A stretch of DNA of 64,000 bases from Tubulanus polymorphus (taxonomy: Eukaryota > Nemertea > Palaeonemertea > Tubulaniformes > Tubulanidae), in NCBI RefSeq assembly GCF_964204645.1, contig NC_134027.1, positions 5,320,485 through 5,384,484 of the forward strand, read 5' to 3'. Positions 14,701 to 27,900 of this stretch are shown here, one piece after another. Positions within the stretch are counted from its first letter, which is position 1, and each line of letters begins with the position of its first letter. The notes beneath the pieces are model-generated. The model searched no databases. It was not told the DNA's origin and was given only the letters and a program-made list of their open reading frames with translations. The position numbers and the translations under genes are program-made.

Positions 14701-17665
14701 AAGACACGTTCAGTTTTTCTTCCTTCGTCGCAATTGATGATTAAGGATTTACGAGCAAAATTCAGACCTTTTCAGCCAGGTAAAGGTGTGTATTAGTACA
14801 TGAATATAAATTCGAAAAATTCTCTCAAAGAAAAATGCTTTTCTGTTCGAACATTCGAGGTTTAAATCTAAATTCATGATTTATCTTAAAAGCTCTTCAA
14901 AAGAAAGTTGAATATTTGTTCAATCTTTGCAAAACTTACCCCCGTGATAATGAAACTGCATGGTGTCTTTTTGACATCCAAACGGTAATTAATTCAGAAA
15001 TAACAGTGCGATCCTAAATACTTTTCTGTGTCCCCGGCATGTAATTGAAACTGTCATTGTTCTAACTAAATGCAAATAGTAGGTAGCTGCATTACGTTCC
15101 ATGAGAGCGTCTATCGTCCTAGGCAATGACGTAGATTGGTGTCTCGCAATCTGCTTCGCAGGTCATATGATTTCAATCAGGGCCTTTCATGAGTAAACAT
15201 GTCTTCATTTTTATCAATTTGATCTTACCAATATTATACAGTCATATTCTGATTACAATAAGTCTGGGGCATGGCAACATAAAAGTGTGATTTATAATAG
15301 GGTAAAATTCCTCTATCCCGGTCTGTTTGCGAGTTTGCCATACTTCTAATGATATTCATTATCAATATGTCTCGTAAATTAATTTCCGTCTTATCCTATA
15401 TGCTATTCAAGTACTGAATACATTTTTGTCATTCTTCACCCTCATAAAATGGACAATTACCCAAAATGAAGGATTTCGCAAAAATACCCTAGAAATAAGC
15501 ACTCTATGTACGACTTCCATTTTAATGAAATAATCAATTTTCTTTTCTCCCAATGTTAGTCGCAGCGAAGTACAGAATGTTTAAAAAAGATAACATTCTA
15601 GCCTAGTTCGCTTAGAATCTTAAACATTAAGTTCCTGATAAACACTTGAAACGTTATCAATAATTATCAGAAAGTACGATCATATGAATTCAAACTGAAA
15701 TTCACCCACAAATTTATGCTATAGAACCAGAACAGTAAAGATTTTATTTATTCAAAATACAGCAGCAAAATTTATCAGGTCAACATTGATTTACCTTACA
15801 TTCACTACTTTATTGAAAACAACCAATAGACACGCTGTATTTATTGTTTCTGGAATTTAGATTTAACCATCATTATAGGTCAGATAAACGATATAATGAC
15901 TGATCATGATCGAACTGAATTAGCGAAAAGTGAAAAAATAAACACCTCAAATCATATAGAAATTAATGTAGCTAACCTGTACGATGACTATTACGAATTG
16001 CGGTTTTCCGTTTCATCAGTTAACTTTGAAATATGAATCTATAACACTCGATGATTCATTTGGGCTTCTGCTAATGTTAGATACGTCAAAATATAATGAA
16101 TTCAATAAATCATTAACCAAACGGATACTATTGAATACTATGATAAATATGTATTCATGTCATAAGCTTTTTGAGTATATATAATATCAACAAACATGTC
16201 AGGGTTTCAACACGCCCGAACGAAAATGTCATATCTATCTTTAAACAGATTTCCTATTCTATTCATTGGAATAAATGGAGACGGTCTTCAAACCAGATCC
16301 TCTGTAAAATCATATCTTATCTTTCACACTGACATTTTAGAAAGCGAACTAAATCTCTATGTAAATCACTGATAAGATAATGAATTATGAAGTGCATAGT
16401 ACTGGTTACAGTGAGGTAACACTACACTAGCTTATACATGTTCAAACACTGTACCAATGTTTGTCATTTGAAACACATTTTCCATCTATCACAGATTTGC
16501 CACTTGTTTTAATTTTCAACTTGATAAATCAGACTGACTGCATCCGTTCATGTTGAAGATGAGATGAATGGATAGTACAATGACAAATTACGTAATAATT
16601 CGTTATGATCACTGTTGATTCTAGCCACCAGATTCCATATATGAATATGATTGCAATACAAGCCCGTAGCGTGGGGCGTATGCACTGCCATTCCCCTTCC
16701 CCAGCGCAAAATGCTGACCAGGGCCATCTATTAAAACAAAATTATGATATGTTTTTGGACCTTCGAGGGATGAACTGTTTTTGATGAAATGTTATTTGAT
16801 TATAAAAAGAAATTTTCTTTTTTCGCCTAAGAGAGAAAACACTTTCCTCAATAACCTCCTGATTATCAGAATCATTTTGATTGGCCGATTTTAGTATCTT
16901 ATCATTATCATGACCCGAATTGTTAAGACAAAATGTAAATCATCAGAGATGCTTGAACATGCCACGTCACATTGCTTATTAGGGCCAAAATTTTATTGGT
17001 TATAGTCTTTGCGATCCAAATGTATTCATTCATCATTGAAGCTGACAAAAATCGGCAATCATGGTTTTGGCTCAGCAATTTATGGTTTGAAGATAAAATA
17101 TACGGAAATTGACAGCTAGAAAAGATGAAAAATCAATACAAACCCACCAAATCTAAATTGTGTAACACTTTGATGAAGTTATTCCGATAAAACCTCCAAG
17201 TTTTAGTCAACAACTCACTCACGTTCAGTGAAGCTGGCAGTCACAAGCTACACATGATTATTACCAGGAAATTCTATAAAAATCCTAATTCAGTGTCCTA
17301 ATTCTCTGCGCTCATATGATGTTACAATAAATCCATCTATGTATGTGTGTAGGCCTATTTTTAGATAATGAGCCAGGAGCAAAGTCCCGCATGCAATAAT
17401 TACACAATATTTGTGTGACCAAAAACACAGATTTAAACCAAATGCACAAAATCACAATATAAGAGTATTTTCTCAATTGAATTAAGAATTTTTTTGCCTA
17501 TCAACTACCATATAATTCTACCTCTGCCTTGTTGCTTTTTGAATTTATGAAATAAGAAACAAAATATGAAAAGGTTTATGAAGTCAAATACCGAAATAAC
17601 TTACCCCATGAAAATTTTGGCCATGTGAGAAAGTGTTCTCCATTGATACCATTGTTGCCTTCCAT
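11791..17665 (-). CDS. HNF4: Hepatocyte nuclear factor 4 (NR2A) nuclear receptor, 8 exons, about 551 aa
   Basis: Ligand-type transcription factor of the NR2A group. Exons on the minus strand: 17665-17605, 14383-14057, 13903-13788, 13604-13446, 13334-13094, 12991-12770, 12580-12503, 12242-11791. The total is 1656 nt and all phases agree. The DNA-binding domain (about residues 61-126) holds both C4 zinc fingers, the P-box [11 protein letters not shown] and [15 protein letters not shown] hinge [10 protein letters not shown] typical of HNF4 follows. The ligand-binding domain includes [24 protein letters not shown], and the AF-2 helix is [11 protein letters not shown]. The C-terminal F domain is Pro/Gln/His-rich low complexity. 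The first exon given here encodes [20 protein letters not shown] and is the weakest part of the model; an alternative first exon lies at 14604. Introns are long at the 5' end, as is usual for HNF4. Family identity is essentially certain. Confidence 0.96.
12503..12580 (-). CDS. HNF4: HNF4 symmetric 78 nt exon (candidate cassette) after the AF-2 helix
   Basis: The exon encodes [20 protein letters not shown] plus a few residues. It begins and ends in phase 1 with good splice sites (ttacag at the start, gtacct at the end). The exon on either side is also phase 1, so skipping it keeps the frame and joins LLGG directly to the F domain. It therefore could be included or skipped. Confidence 0.55.
14547..14604 (-). 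CDS. HNF4: Candidate alternative first coding exon of HNF4
   Basis: On the minus strand an ATG at 14604 opens a 58 nt frame encoding [19 protein letters not shown]. It ends with a GT donor (gtatatg) in phase 1. That is the same phase as the 17665-17605 exon, so either joins the DNA-binding-domain exon in frame. It lies only about 160 bp upstream of that exon. HNF4 genes commonly use several promoters with alternative short N-terminal exons, so this fits. It is an inference from frame and splice site only. Confidence 0.5.
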
Positions 17666-19805
17666 GACTGGTGACAACAGCGTAAATTACTTAAACCTAA
17701 TCTTTAGTAGTATATATTAGCGTTTTATGTTCCACAATCAATTGATTTCTCTCTCTCTCTTTCTCTCTTTCTCTCGCAAATAATGATATTGTACGTCCTG
17801 CTTTTGTGAACAAACAATTTTTACTGCACAAGTTGACCAGGATCTAACCCATTTAACTTTCGATAGTTAGAAACACATGATAAGATGACAATGACACTGC
17901 ACGCAATACGCTTGGTTTCGTAGTTTCTGTCACAGAGAAGTCCAGAGAGATTTGAGACCAGTCCTGAAGAGTTGAGGGCTATCAGTGAATCACAAGTAAC
18001 CAGTAACAGAGCAGTGATTGGCCGGAGACAGTGTGACCCTAATTTGTTATCACCATGTATGATAAAGACACTATAGAAGAAATTTGACCAATTAAAATAA
18101 GTTAAATAATTCAAATTCACAGCATGTATACTTAACGAAATTAGATGAATTAAAAATTCAACGTAATCGTTTGAATTTGAAAAAAACCAAACTAAAACTT
18201 GTTATAAACATTCTGAAGAGAGTTGATGATCGAACAAGTTTTATTTATAGAACAGAAAAACAGAAATAATTCTACATAATTGTATTTTAGCTAAATTCAA
18301 TGTGGTCAGAAAACATCTTCCCAAAAAAACATCAGGCCCAGCTGGCAAAAAATAGATTTTTTAACTATATTAAGACAAAAGTAGGGGAAAACACAGAACA
18401 AAATTGGTACTAGATACAAAATAAAATCATAAACTATTTTTAGTTCCAGTTCAAACAAAAATTATGTTCAATGTGTATCATTCCACATCACAAGCAATGC
18501 AAAAAACAAAAGGTGCGTGTGATTACTGGCAACAGACCTACTTCCATTGACATTATTACAGGAAATGGTTTACTTTTTTCACGTGATTTCAAACCCTCTG
18601 CATCAGGGCATCAGTACTGAACATACGCGGAACAGATAAAAAGATGGTGGTTATTTACATAGAGCTGATGTTGCACCATCATGGATCAAATCAAACTCAA
18701 CAGTTTGGTAGGCTACCACCCATCAAACAAGTCGCCTGAATATTATATATATTATGATGCATGGATACTGGAGGAGTACCAGATGGATTTTGGTTTAATA
18801 CTAAATAAACAAAGCAATGAATTCTTTCACAAACTAAATGACACGAGGCTCGTTATCAGGTGTGAATTCATTGGCTATCAATAGCTTAATCTCTGGATAA
18901 GGTGTTACTCCCTGACACCTGACTATTAATTGGTTGAATGAAGCACACTTTTATTGTGCCCCAGGAGTTTAGAAGCAATTCTCACACTACTTCATGAGGT
19001 TCTAAAGCGCGAAAAATTATTCAACTCAGTAATAAAGTTAAAAACCTGCTGCTGAGGAACTGAGTTCCTGGTTAATAATTAGATTATCATTTGTGACACA
19101 CATGAATGGTCAATCACCGGGAATAATTCTTTGCGAACCGTGAACCCAAGGGTGGTGGATCACCTTTTAAATTTCCTTTCCTTTATTTTCTGGTTTCCAA
19201 CGCTTCACTAATCGTCTAATGTACTTGAGATCAGCTTGTGCCTGTGCCTAAAAATTCCCAGAATTTCTGATAGACTAATTTTTCAAAATTTTCTTTGGGA
19301 TGGCCCGCTGCGCGCAGAGCAACCCCACTTTGAAAATCATGGATCCACCCGCTGGTCCTGGTCTGGTGCCTGGTAGAGGGGACCCGGCGGATTTTGAATC
19401 CGCTCCATCATAATTCTTTTTTTAATAAAAAAGTCGTCAAAAAAGTTTTAGGCCAATCGAAAAAGGCTACGGTTGTTCTGACAATTGCCGAAGAATGTCA
19501 ACATTGTTCTGTATCGTATTACCTTTTCGCGGCTTGTTGACATGTTCTCGCTTCATCGCATTCAGTCGGGATTTTCCTATAGATTTCACGCTTCGGTAAC
19601 CTGGACTTTCGCCTCTAAAGTAGCCGAACAATCGATCATGTGACAGGCATTGACTGGTTCCGCATGCGCGGTTAAACTGAATAAGAAGCGCGCGTTTCCA
19701 CGGCCGAGTGGCTCCATGCGTGTGTGCGGAAAATTCAAAACTACCTAAGCTAGGCCAGCCAGGAATGCAGCAGTCACTCGCAGTAACTGTATTGCATTAC
19801 ATTTC
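17666..19805. other. Non-coding stretch between HNF4 and the next gene, with a (TC)n tract
   Basis: A pyrimidine tract of TCTC repeats lies at about 17750-17776, just upstream of the putative HNF4 first exon, where a promoter is expected. No exon of a known family was seen. Small frames at 17821-18120 (-) and 18681-18884 (+) show no support. The last 250 bp are probably promoter of the plus-strand gene starting near 19806. Confidence 0.45.
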
Positions 19806-21978
19806 ATGAATTTTGAATTAGTGAATGATTACACTATGCAAGATACGCCAACAAGTGTGATACCGGTATCGAGTGCAAAATTTCAAATTCGACTGACTGG
19901 CTTCCGTTCCACACCACACCCAACCAAAAATAAACCAACCCGAACAAACAACCCCCACCCAACCGACCCAGCCGACCTCTCGCTCGACCTCGCCATCGGT
20001 CGCCATCGGTCGCTTAGTCTCACTACTCAGTCCTGACATACGATCATCCACCCGCCCACAAAATGAATGATTTTTAATTAATTGATAATTTAGTCCACTC
20101 GTTTACTGAACCTCTGCAACGCCGGTACTTCTTCGTGGCCGTGGGCAATTTTGGCTGATCATTCATTTTCGATTTAATTCAAATTCCTATTTCAAACGCT
20201 ACAAAATTCTGCTCATACCAGCCAATGCCCACTTCCAACAACCGCAAAAAACCGGCAAGCACCCCGTCCCCGGGGTAGCAGCGAGGGGTGGATCCAGGTC
20301 CAGGGGATGATCCAAAAATGTCAAGTTGCCCTAATCAAAATTTGACAGGAAAATCAAATATGTTAAACTGATACCTAAAAAATCTCAAATTCATAAAAGC
20401 TTCCCTTTATTTCAAAAGAAATTAGTTAATGTTTCCCGATGAGCTTTCTTTCGGGTGCCCTAATATTATTTGGAGTGCACTCCTCCCTAAATCAGATCCT
20501 GGCACATAGATCCGTACCTGTTAAAACTGCATGCATTTCAAGAATTGAAATTACATGTATATTTTTTCAGGTTAAAGGAAAAAATCAACAATGGATTCCA
20601 AGATATCGGTACAATCCATATTGGCCACCAACTGATACCAACAGGTTCAGTCTTCTAGACAGCAACATTTCACGAACTATGATTGGGCCAGTTTCACACC
20701 CTAAACCAGGTAAAATGCAGGCCTGCGCCTTCTTAGTTTAGTTTTTTTTGTTTGATGAAATACATTTAGAAATATTCAATTTCGCTATTAGAATATACCC
20801 GTACAACCCTCAATTTTAAGGATTCTATCAACGATGGCGACCTCCACTGATAAATCAGCCTTATATTCTTAGACCCAATTCAACTCGGTAAGCTGAATCT
20901 GAATTTGACATATACAACGAAGAAAAAATGAAAGGTTATTCAAATGGATTGATTGGTCAAACAAGTTTGTATCTTCTTTTTTAGAAACGCAGGCGCACAC
21001 ATTCGTTTCTTTGGACCTCGGGCATCATTCCATTGTTCGGTTAGTCGCTTTCAACCAGCAGTTCCAGGATCCACGCGAAATATCCTGACGTATCATCGGG
21101 CTCCACCCGCAGCGGTAGCGCCTGATACAAACAGAGATCCATCGAAATCATTCAGACAGCGGAATATAACACCATCGCCACCATTCCACGCTTATCCGTC
21201 GTCCAAGCCAAAAAATTCTCAGCATCCTCAAACGAAAGTTCGTCGACAGCTTAGATATCAGCAAAGAGGGTCTTTTTGTCACCATCCAGCACAGGTTGCT
21301 GGCCCCGTACGCAGTGCTTTATACTTTATGCCGAATAATGTGGTTGGTGGTCGATTAAACGAAGTCGGTGCGGGAGGAGACGGTCATCACAATTTAGCGC
21401 CGAGAAACGCTCCTACTTTATCCAACGATTGCGCAGCTTGTCAAAGTTTAGCAGTCGATTCATTGGCAAATAAACTGATCGGACTGCTCGACGAAAGCCT
21501 TATTGATGAAATATCGAAAGAGTATAACAATCTAAACGGCAATAAGGAGTCAGACGCAGTGAATCAACCAAAACGTGCAATTGATGAACCGGTGCTGGCT
21601 CCACAACCATCAAAGCCCGCAGCCACCGATGAACCTGTGTTGGTTCCTGCATCAGATGCATCTGTTACAAATAACGACGAAAATAAGTTATGCGCAAAGA
21701 TTTTAGCGACACTTCCACTCGGAAACGGTTACGATAGCGAGCTGTACCTAGTTCAGACCCAAAATGATGATGATCAGGTTGTTTCCGATGCTCTGACAAC
21801 AGCATCTGAGAAGAATATTCCCGCCGACACTGTTCCATATGAGTCTGTTGTTGATAAGAAAACGCTTGGTTTATTGTGTGATGATCGACGCATTAAAGGT
21901 TGTACATTAGAATGCAAAGACGGTCAGTGGTCCATGCATCTTGATCTGGATGAGACAAACAATGAATTATATTCATAA
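19806..21978 (+). CDS. Unrecognised protein, about 394 aa, 3-exon model
   Basis: I do not recognise this gene. The large last exon (20993-21978) is open for 328 codons and ends at a stop followed 90 bp later by AATAAA (22063). A middle exon (20571-20709) encodes an aromatic, proline-rich stretch (WIPRYRYNPYWPPTDTNR) with clean splice sites. A possible first exon (19806-19865, MNFELVNDYTMQDTPTSVIP) joins in phase 0. The three pieces total 1185 nt. The N-terminal half is rich in Pro, Arg and Ser. The middle holds a short Cys motif (DCAACQSLAVDSLANKLI) followed by a helix-like segment. The C-terminal third is acidic and ends with GCTLECKDGQWSMHLDLDE. No signal peptide or membrane segment is visible. 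The first exon is the weakest element. A cytosolic or nuclear, largely disordered protein is my inference. Confidence 0.5.
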
Positions 21979-22830
21979 AAGATTTTTTCAGTAAATTTTT
22001 ATTGTTTACTAGTTTTGCAATACGTTGTTGTAGTGTGTTAGATACTTATACTTATTGATATGAATAAAAATGACCCGAAAAAGGCCATACTGGTAATGCA
22101 TATATTCGGTGTCATTGAGTTAATTTCATCACTCGATGAGTCAGGATGCCGAAGCAGTACGCGGCCCGAGATCATATTTCTAATTCAGCAGTCACCGTTT
22201 TGGGACCATACAAAATCAATCACTGTTATAGGAAACTCATTTGGTTATGTACGTCGACGCCACATTGGCAAAATTGACGTCATCGCGGCCGGTGCCGAGC
22301 GACACTAACTTAGATCGAACTTTCCACCGATGGCTCTCTGCACAGAAAGCACTTTTCGAAGTGCAACAACCCACCCATGCCGAGCTTTTGTGAGGGGGAG
22401 TTCTCAAGAAGAATGGCAATTTCTGAAAAATAGTACTCAATATATGTTGTGCCCGGCGGCCGGGGTCGACTGAGACACTTTTAAGTCATTTTCCAAAAAA
22501 GAATGAAAATTGTATCCAAGCAGCACTGTTAAAATACTGTACCGCAGGATAACTCTTCAATTATTAAAGAATTTTTTTAATCTCCAGTAAACGGTAAATC
22601 TCTAGCGGTTAAGGTAGTGGACGTGACTGGCAAACTGAATGCGGTTTCTTTTAGGGACTTTGTAAAGTCCTAAACCAGCATATAGCAATACTCTCGAAAC
22701 CAGTCTCAAGCGCTTCCGGTTTGTCGTCAAGGAAAACAATCCTGTTCTTCAAGATCTAGCCTAGGCCCTATATGAAAGAAATATTCCACTGAATTAAATC
22801 TCTGCTTTAACTGAGTCAGAAAGACACAGA
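21979..22830. other. 3' UTR of the unknown gene and intergenic spacer
   Basis: AATAAA at about 22063-22068 is a likely poly(A) signal for the upstream gene. The rest holds no convincing exon. The frame at 22060-22308 overlaps the poly(A) signal and is rejected as coding. Confidence 0.5.
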
Positions 22831-24945
22831 ATGGCGAAGGCTGCTTTGAGTCAGAATGAATTTTTCAGCCTGCTGTCAAGCATTGATCAGGTATCATTGA
22901 ATTAATTAAAAAGAAAACAAAATTGCATGACGACAAATCAAAAAATTGGTCGTGTGCAATATTATTCCTCATCATTTCTCGTGCAATTTTCTTTTTTTTG
23001 GCTTTCCAGTTTCCGTTGGCTTTGACCTTTTTTCCGACCGATTCAATCCAATTTCTTCCTTCCCTTGCCAGGGCCCAGTTTACAGTTAGTCTGAATACCA
23101 GTCGTTGACGTTGTTACAGTTCCCTACAACGAGGAACAATGGCTAGGTACTAGACTAGGGCCCAGTTTAACTCCAATTCACTATGTGTACAATTTCAGCA
23201 AACAAACTGCGCCGCAAAGAAGATGGAAATCGTTTCTAAATCAAAAGGTTACTTCAATGCTGAACAGGTAGGTCAGATGTAGAATAATAAGTCCATGTTT
23301 TTACGCATGAAAAAACATACAGTGAATCCGATTAAGAAGGGTGAGTTTAGACTCCACTGACCACTGAGCTACTGGATGCACAAAAATGGTCACTGCCTTT
23401 TATAGAAACTACAATACCATCTCTAGAGATGTGTAATTTTGAAAAATTCTCTGGAGGACTACCCCAGATCCACCTCGTGACACAGGGGCTCGCATTTGAA
23501 GTTTAGGGGTGAACTGTAGCTTAGATCATCAGATATCCAAGGTACTATATAGGCCTATATAAAAAGAGAAGGGTACCTTGGATATTTGATGATCTAAGCT
23601 ACAGTTCACCCCCAATATTCAAATACGAGCCCCTGTGCCTCACGACTTCAGCACTCGAACTCTATCTCTTTTGAACTGTTGTGGCTTTTTCATTGACTTC
23701 CCAATACAATTTTTTATCTTTCTTAAAATCATCTACAGGCTGCATGGTTACTTCAATCAATTCCCATACCTCAACATAAACTTGGTGCCATAAGAATTTT
23801 AGAACCAGTGAGTATCTTTCTTTCTCTGTTCCAAATACATCTCACTTTGTGTGAGGTAATGTCCGAACTGATTCAATTGTTTTTCTTGATATTTGGCAGC
23901 GACTATGCCACATGACATGTGACGAAGCGCGGCTTATTCTGGCTACATTCACGATTCATAATGATAAACTAGTGGCTCTAAATCACATCAAGCGGTAAGT
24001 ACCAGGTCCTGATGTCGATAATTGACATCCCAATTTCTATTCTTTTTAAGACCTGTGTACGAATAAAGAAATAAGTGTCAAAGGATGATTTATCATTTTT
24101 ACAACAGGGTGCTCTCCGATTGTCAGACACAGCTAGGATTAGAGTACATTATGAGTGCGTTTCCATTTGAACAAGACAAACTGAAAGCTGCTTCAATCCT
24201 AAAAACGGTAGCATACACATATTCGCTGTATTATATCATCTTTACATCCTCTACTCGGTGATTTATAGCTGTTCAATGTTTGAATCAGGTTCGCTCTGAT
24301 GCTGCTGATAGACTATCTGCTGGTGGTCATCAAGGATACGGTGCTTTAGGGGGACTTTATACTCAATCCAGACCTCTTGTGCCTCATCTCTATGGTCCAT
24401 TGGAATTACAGTTTAGGCAGTCTCCCGTAAGTTTTATCTTATAAACTCTTAAAACTACAGTGGAACCTTGGTACAATGAATCTGTTCGTTAACAATAGTT
24501 TGTTACATCCAGTTTGAAATTATTGAATTGTCTTATTTGGAAATTATTGAATTGTCTTAATTGTCTTATTTAGGTTTGTAATAACCTATATACCGTTATA
24601 AATCCAGGTTCCACCGTGGCTTGAACTTTGTATTTCACAATAATAATGTTTAAATCTATTATAAGATTTATATTTATTACTGCAATTTAGGGCCATGGAG
24701 CCATTGAAATCCCTCCACAAGCTCAAGCTGGTGTTGTTCCATCGATATACACCGGACATCCATCCTACGCATATCCGAAAGATAAATCATACATCGAAAC
24801 TAGAGGATATCCAGGAGCACCATCCTTCCTTGATGAAGACGATTATGTACGATTTTTACCATATTCAGGAGGAGCTCCACCTTTGGGATATCACTCTGGT
24901 CAACCAAACCCGGTCGGGTTTCCGAACTTAGAGGCAACTTACTGA
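22831..24945 (+). CDS. DUF4476-like helical protein with Pro/Gly/Tyr-rich tail, 7 exons, 261 aa
   Basis: Exons: 22831-22890, 23199-23267, 23739-23807, 23900-23994, 24108-24207, 24289-24426, 24691-24945. The sum is 786 nt in agreeing phases. The first 150 residues show repeated short helical units with a recurring F-x-x-D/H-K-L pattern: FNAEQAAWLLQSIPIPQHKL, CDEARLILATFTIHNDKLVA and YIMSAFPFEQDKLKAASIL. This resembles the DUF4476 domain known from bacteria and animals, whose function is unknown. The last 100 residues are low complexity (Gly, Pro, Tyr). No signal peptide or membrane segment is seen. The second intron carries a hAT-type MITE. The DUF4476 assignment is from memory of the pattern and would need a profile search; the gene structure itself is well supported. 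Confidence 0.7.
23481..23637. mobile_element. hAT-type fold-back MITE, copy 1 (157 bp)
   Basis: The element is a nearly complete inverted repeat with termini CACAGGGGCTCG and CGAGCCCCTGTG and arms of about 70 bp (for example GATCATCAGATATCCAAGGT). It is flanked by 8 bp direct repeats CCTCGTGA and CCTCACGA, identical at 6 of 8 positions. It lies in the second intron of the DUF4476-like gene. A second copy is at 57982-58130. An 8 bp target duplication and a CA..TG terminus fit the hAT superfamily. No transposase is encoded. Confidence 0.88.
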
Positions 24946-27900
24946 GAATTCGAAAAGGATGATCTTAATTAAAATATGATGTTTTTTTTTTCATTAAAAT
25001 GATCTCTCCAGGTGTTCAGATCATGAACACCAATTGTGTATAAATTGAACTGAGCTGATTCAAAAACATTCATATTTACAAATTTTCCAAAACTTCCAAA
25101 TTTTACCAGTAGGAACTTTCAGCTATATTGTAAATTGTTCAGTGTTATGTTTGTATATGTTATGATGTAGTGCTAATAAGTTTTAACCCAAGACATGTTA
25201 TTGTTATATAATAATGAGATTTGAAGAAAAACAAAGTAAAGCTGTGATAATGTATATTATTTTAAGCCATCTTACTACTTGAAGATATACTTCTTATTAT
25301 GTAGTTAAGTATATTATTTACACCAATGATTGTATAGGAAATACATAATCGTTGTAATCTATGTTAAACATAGCAATAATGTTTGATGATATGTGGAATA
25401 AATGACGAAAGGAAAAATCCTTTTGTTTAAATTATTTTCTACTCGTTTTTTTAATTTATTTTGCAACGTACAACAAATAATGAGGACTGGTTTTAGATTG
25501 ATTTCTCGATTCTGCAGAATTCCATGAAAGAAGCAATACATTACGCGGAATTAGATATAACCAATGCAGCCTAACAATTTTACTTAAAGCTCTGGGGTCG
25601 GTTTTATAGACTGGTATTAACTTTAACCCGGGGTTAACTCAATTCATTTTCAATTAAGTTAACCAACGGTTAGAGTTGACACCAGTTTATAAAACCGACC
25701 CCTGGATTATAACAGTTCGCAGAAAAGACCAAGATATCAAATATAGCTTTAAATTTTTTTTATCAGGTTTCTTTAATTCAACATATAAAATGCATTACAG
25801 AATAAATGCAGAAAAAGATTTTTGGAAACAGGATCCAGGAGTAAAAATCTTCCTGATTTTCACAAAAAAACGCCACATCAAAATGTTCGCAAAGAGATCG
25901 ATAACAAACAACCAATCAAAACCATTACATCATCAAATATAATAATGAACATTTTCATTCTTAATCAACAACTAGACAACTCTGCGTTTACAATCAAACA
26001 CTCTCCACAAACTCTTCTATTTCGCAATCGCTGTTTGCATCGATGCTGTTACAATTTGATGTATACATAAAATATACATAATTACACCTTTAGTTGTATA
26101 AAGTGTAAGAAATCTTGCATATTCTCTTAAACAACCTATCGTAATAAAATGTTCTTTGTTCATTTGAAAAATTCCCAAGTATTTTTTTTTACTCTGTGAT
26201 GTTCCATGACTGAAGCTTACCACAACATATAATGGATACATACCTGGTATTTATGCTTATATTGTATAATTCTATGTGTTACACTTGGGAGTATTATCAT
26301 TCATAAATACATTATGCCTAAATACAGATACTTTATAGATATTTTGGCAGTTCCAAGTGATACAATATGCAGGTATCCGTAGTTAGCTGTATCTATTCAA
26401 ATGTGTACAACCAAATAGCACAAATCATTTCATTCCTAAACCACCACATCTGAAAAGCGTACATCTTTCACAAAAAACCTATGAAACTCTTTTTTTCAAA
26501 ATGGGACAAAAATCCTGACAATAAAATGATTTTCTTATAAAAAATGACAAACAGCTTGCAGTGAAATAACCAGTGCAACACCATACCGTTACTTCAATAG
26601 CAGTCCTCGTATTTCAGTCTAGAAAGAGTTCATAATGTCTAAATGATACATCAATTTTGGCATCTCATGTTCAGGGATATATCAATGCTAGGCTGCAATT
26701 AACTTTTTTAATATGACAGTTTAGGTTTGCATATGTCGTTAGTGACTGGTATGGAAGCCTAATATTTACAATTTTCAAGCACTTACTTTTAATCCTATCG
26801 AAAACGGTTTACAATTTTACATACATTACTTTAGACTAATTACCATTTCAAAATACATTTCCATCATGCGTCAATTTTGATTCAAACATTACAAAATTTA
26901 GATATGAATTCACTTGTTCAGAGTTCAATTCCAGTATAATTTTTTTCTAATCCCAGCACTTAGCTAATTGGAATTTTTTTTTCGAATCATCATAATCATA
27001 ATTATTTCAAGGTTGCCTTTTGAGCCACTGAAAGGCCTGTTGTTTAAGCCAACATAGCAAACAGTCCATTGTGCTACAAGCCTAAAATCCTAAATTTTCA
27101 ATTTGGAAGGATATAATACATGAAATTGATGATGCCTGCTGCTAATCAACAGTACATTCAAGCATAAAACATGTCATGATTGGCCCGTCTTTATATGACT
27201 GGAGTCCCGACTTACCATTTCTCTTACATACACGATTTACAGTGAGTACTCACCAAGAACTAAATTTTTCATGAAAATTGATTGAAAAAATTGAAATTCA
27301 ACTTTAAGCCTTAATATACTTTAATCAACTTTATCCTTAACATACTTAAATGTTTTTTTGAAAACTAGGGAAAAGTCATAAAGAATTGTTTGATTACTCA
27401 TTGGGTTTCAAAAAATACGAATGGTTTGGAGCATCACTTGGTTCTCTACATTGTTCGTCTTCTTAAATGATTCTTTTCAAGTGACAGAAAATTCTACCAA
27501 CATTGTATGGAAACGCAAATCATGCCAAAAAATCATTTCCAATTCTTAAGTATACTCACACATTTAAGTACTGGTATTTTGAATTTTGTAAATTTAGTTC
27601 TTCAATACATAAAACAGGCGTAGAAAAATATATACCAATATCCAATTTAGAGTCTAATAAATTTTGGATTTAAAAGCTAATATTATTAAATCGGTCTTAT
27701 ATTAAGTATTATTTTTTTAAAAGTCAACTAACATGTGTAACAAAAAAAAAACAAAAAAACACAAACAACAGTCGTAGTACATAGAAAAGTAGGCTATTAA
27801 TTGTCAGTAAACAAAAAACTTTGTATGACTTCCGTTAATTTCAGATATGATGATAAATACTGCTCAATAAATATATGCATACTATAAAATTTCTTTGACC

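Noticed and set aside
22060-22308. 82-codon open frame after the unknown gene
   Set aside because: It begins at the AATAAA poly(A) signal and has no family features.
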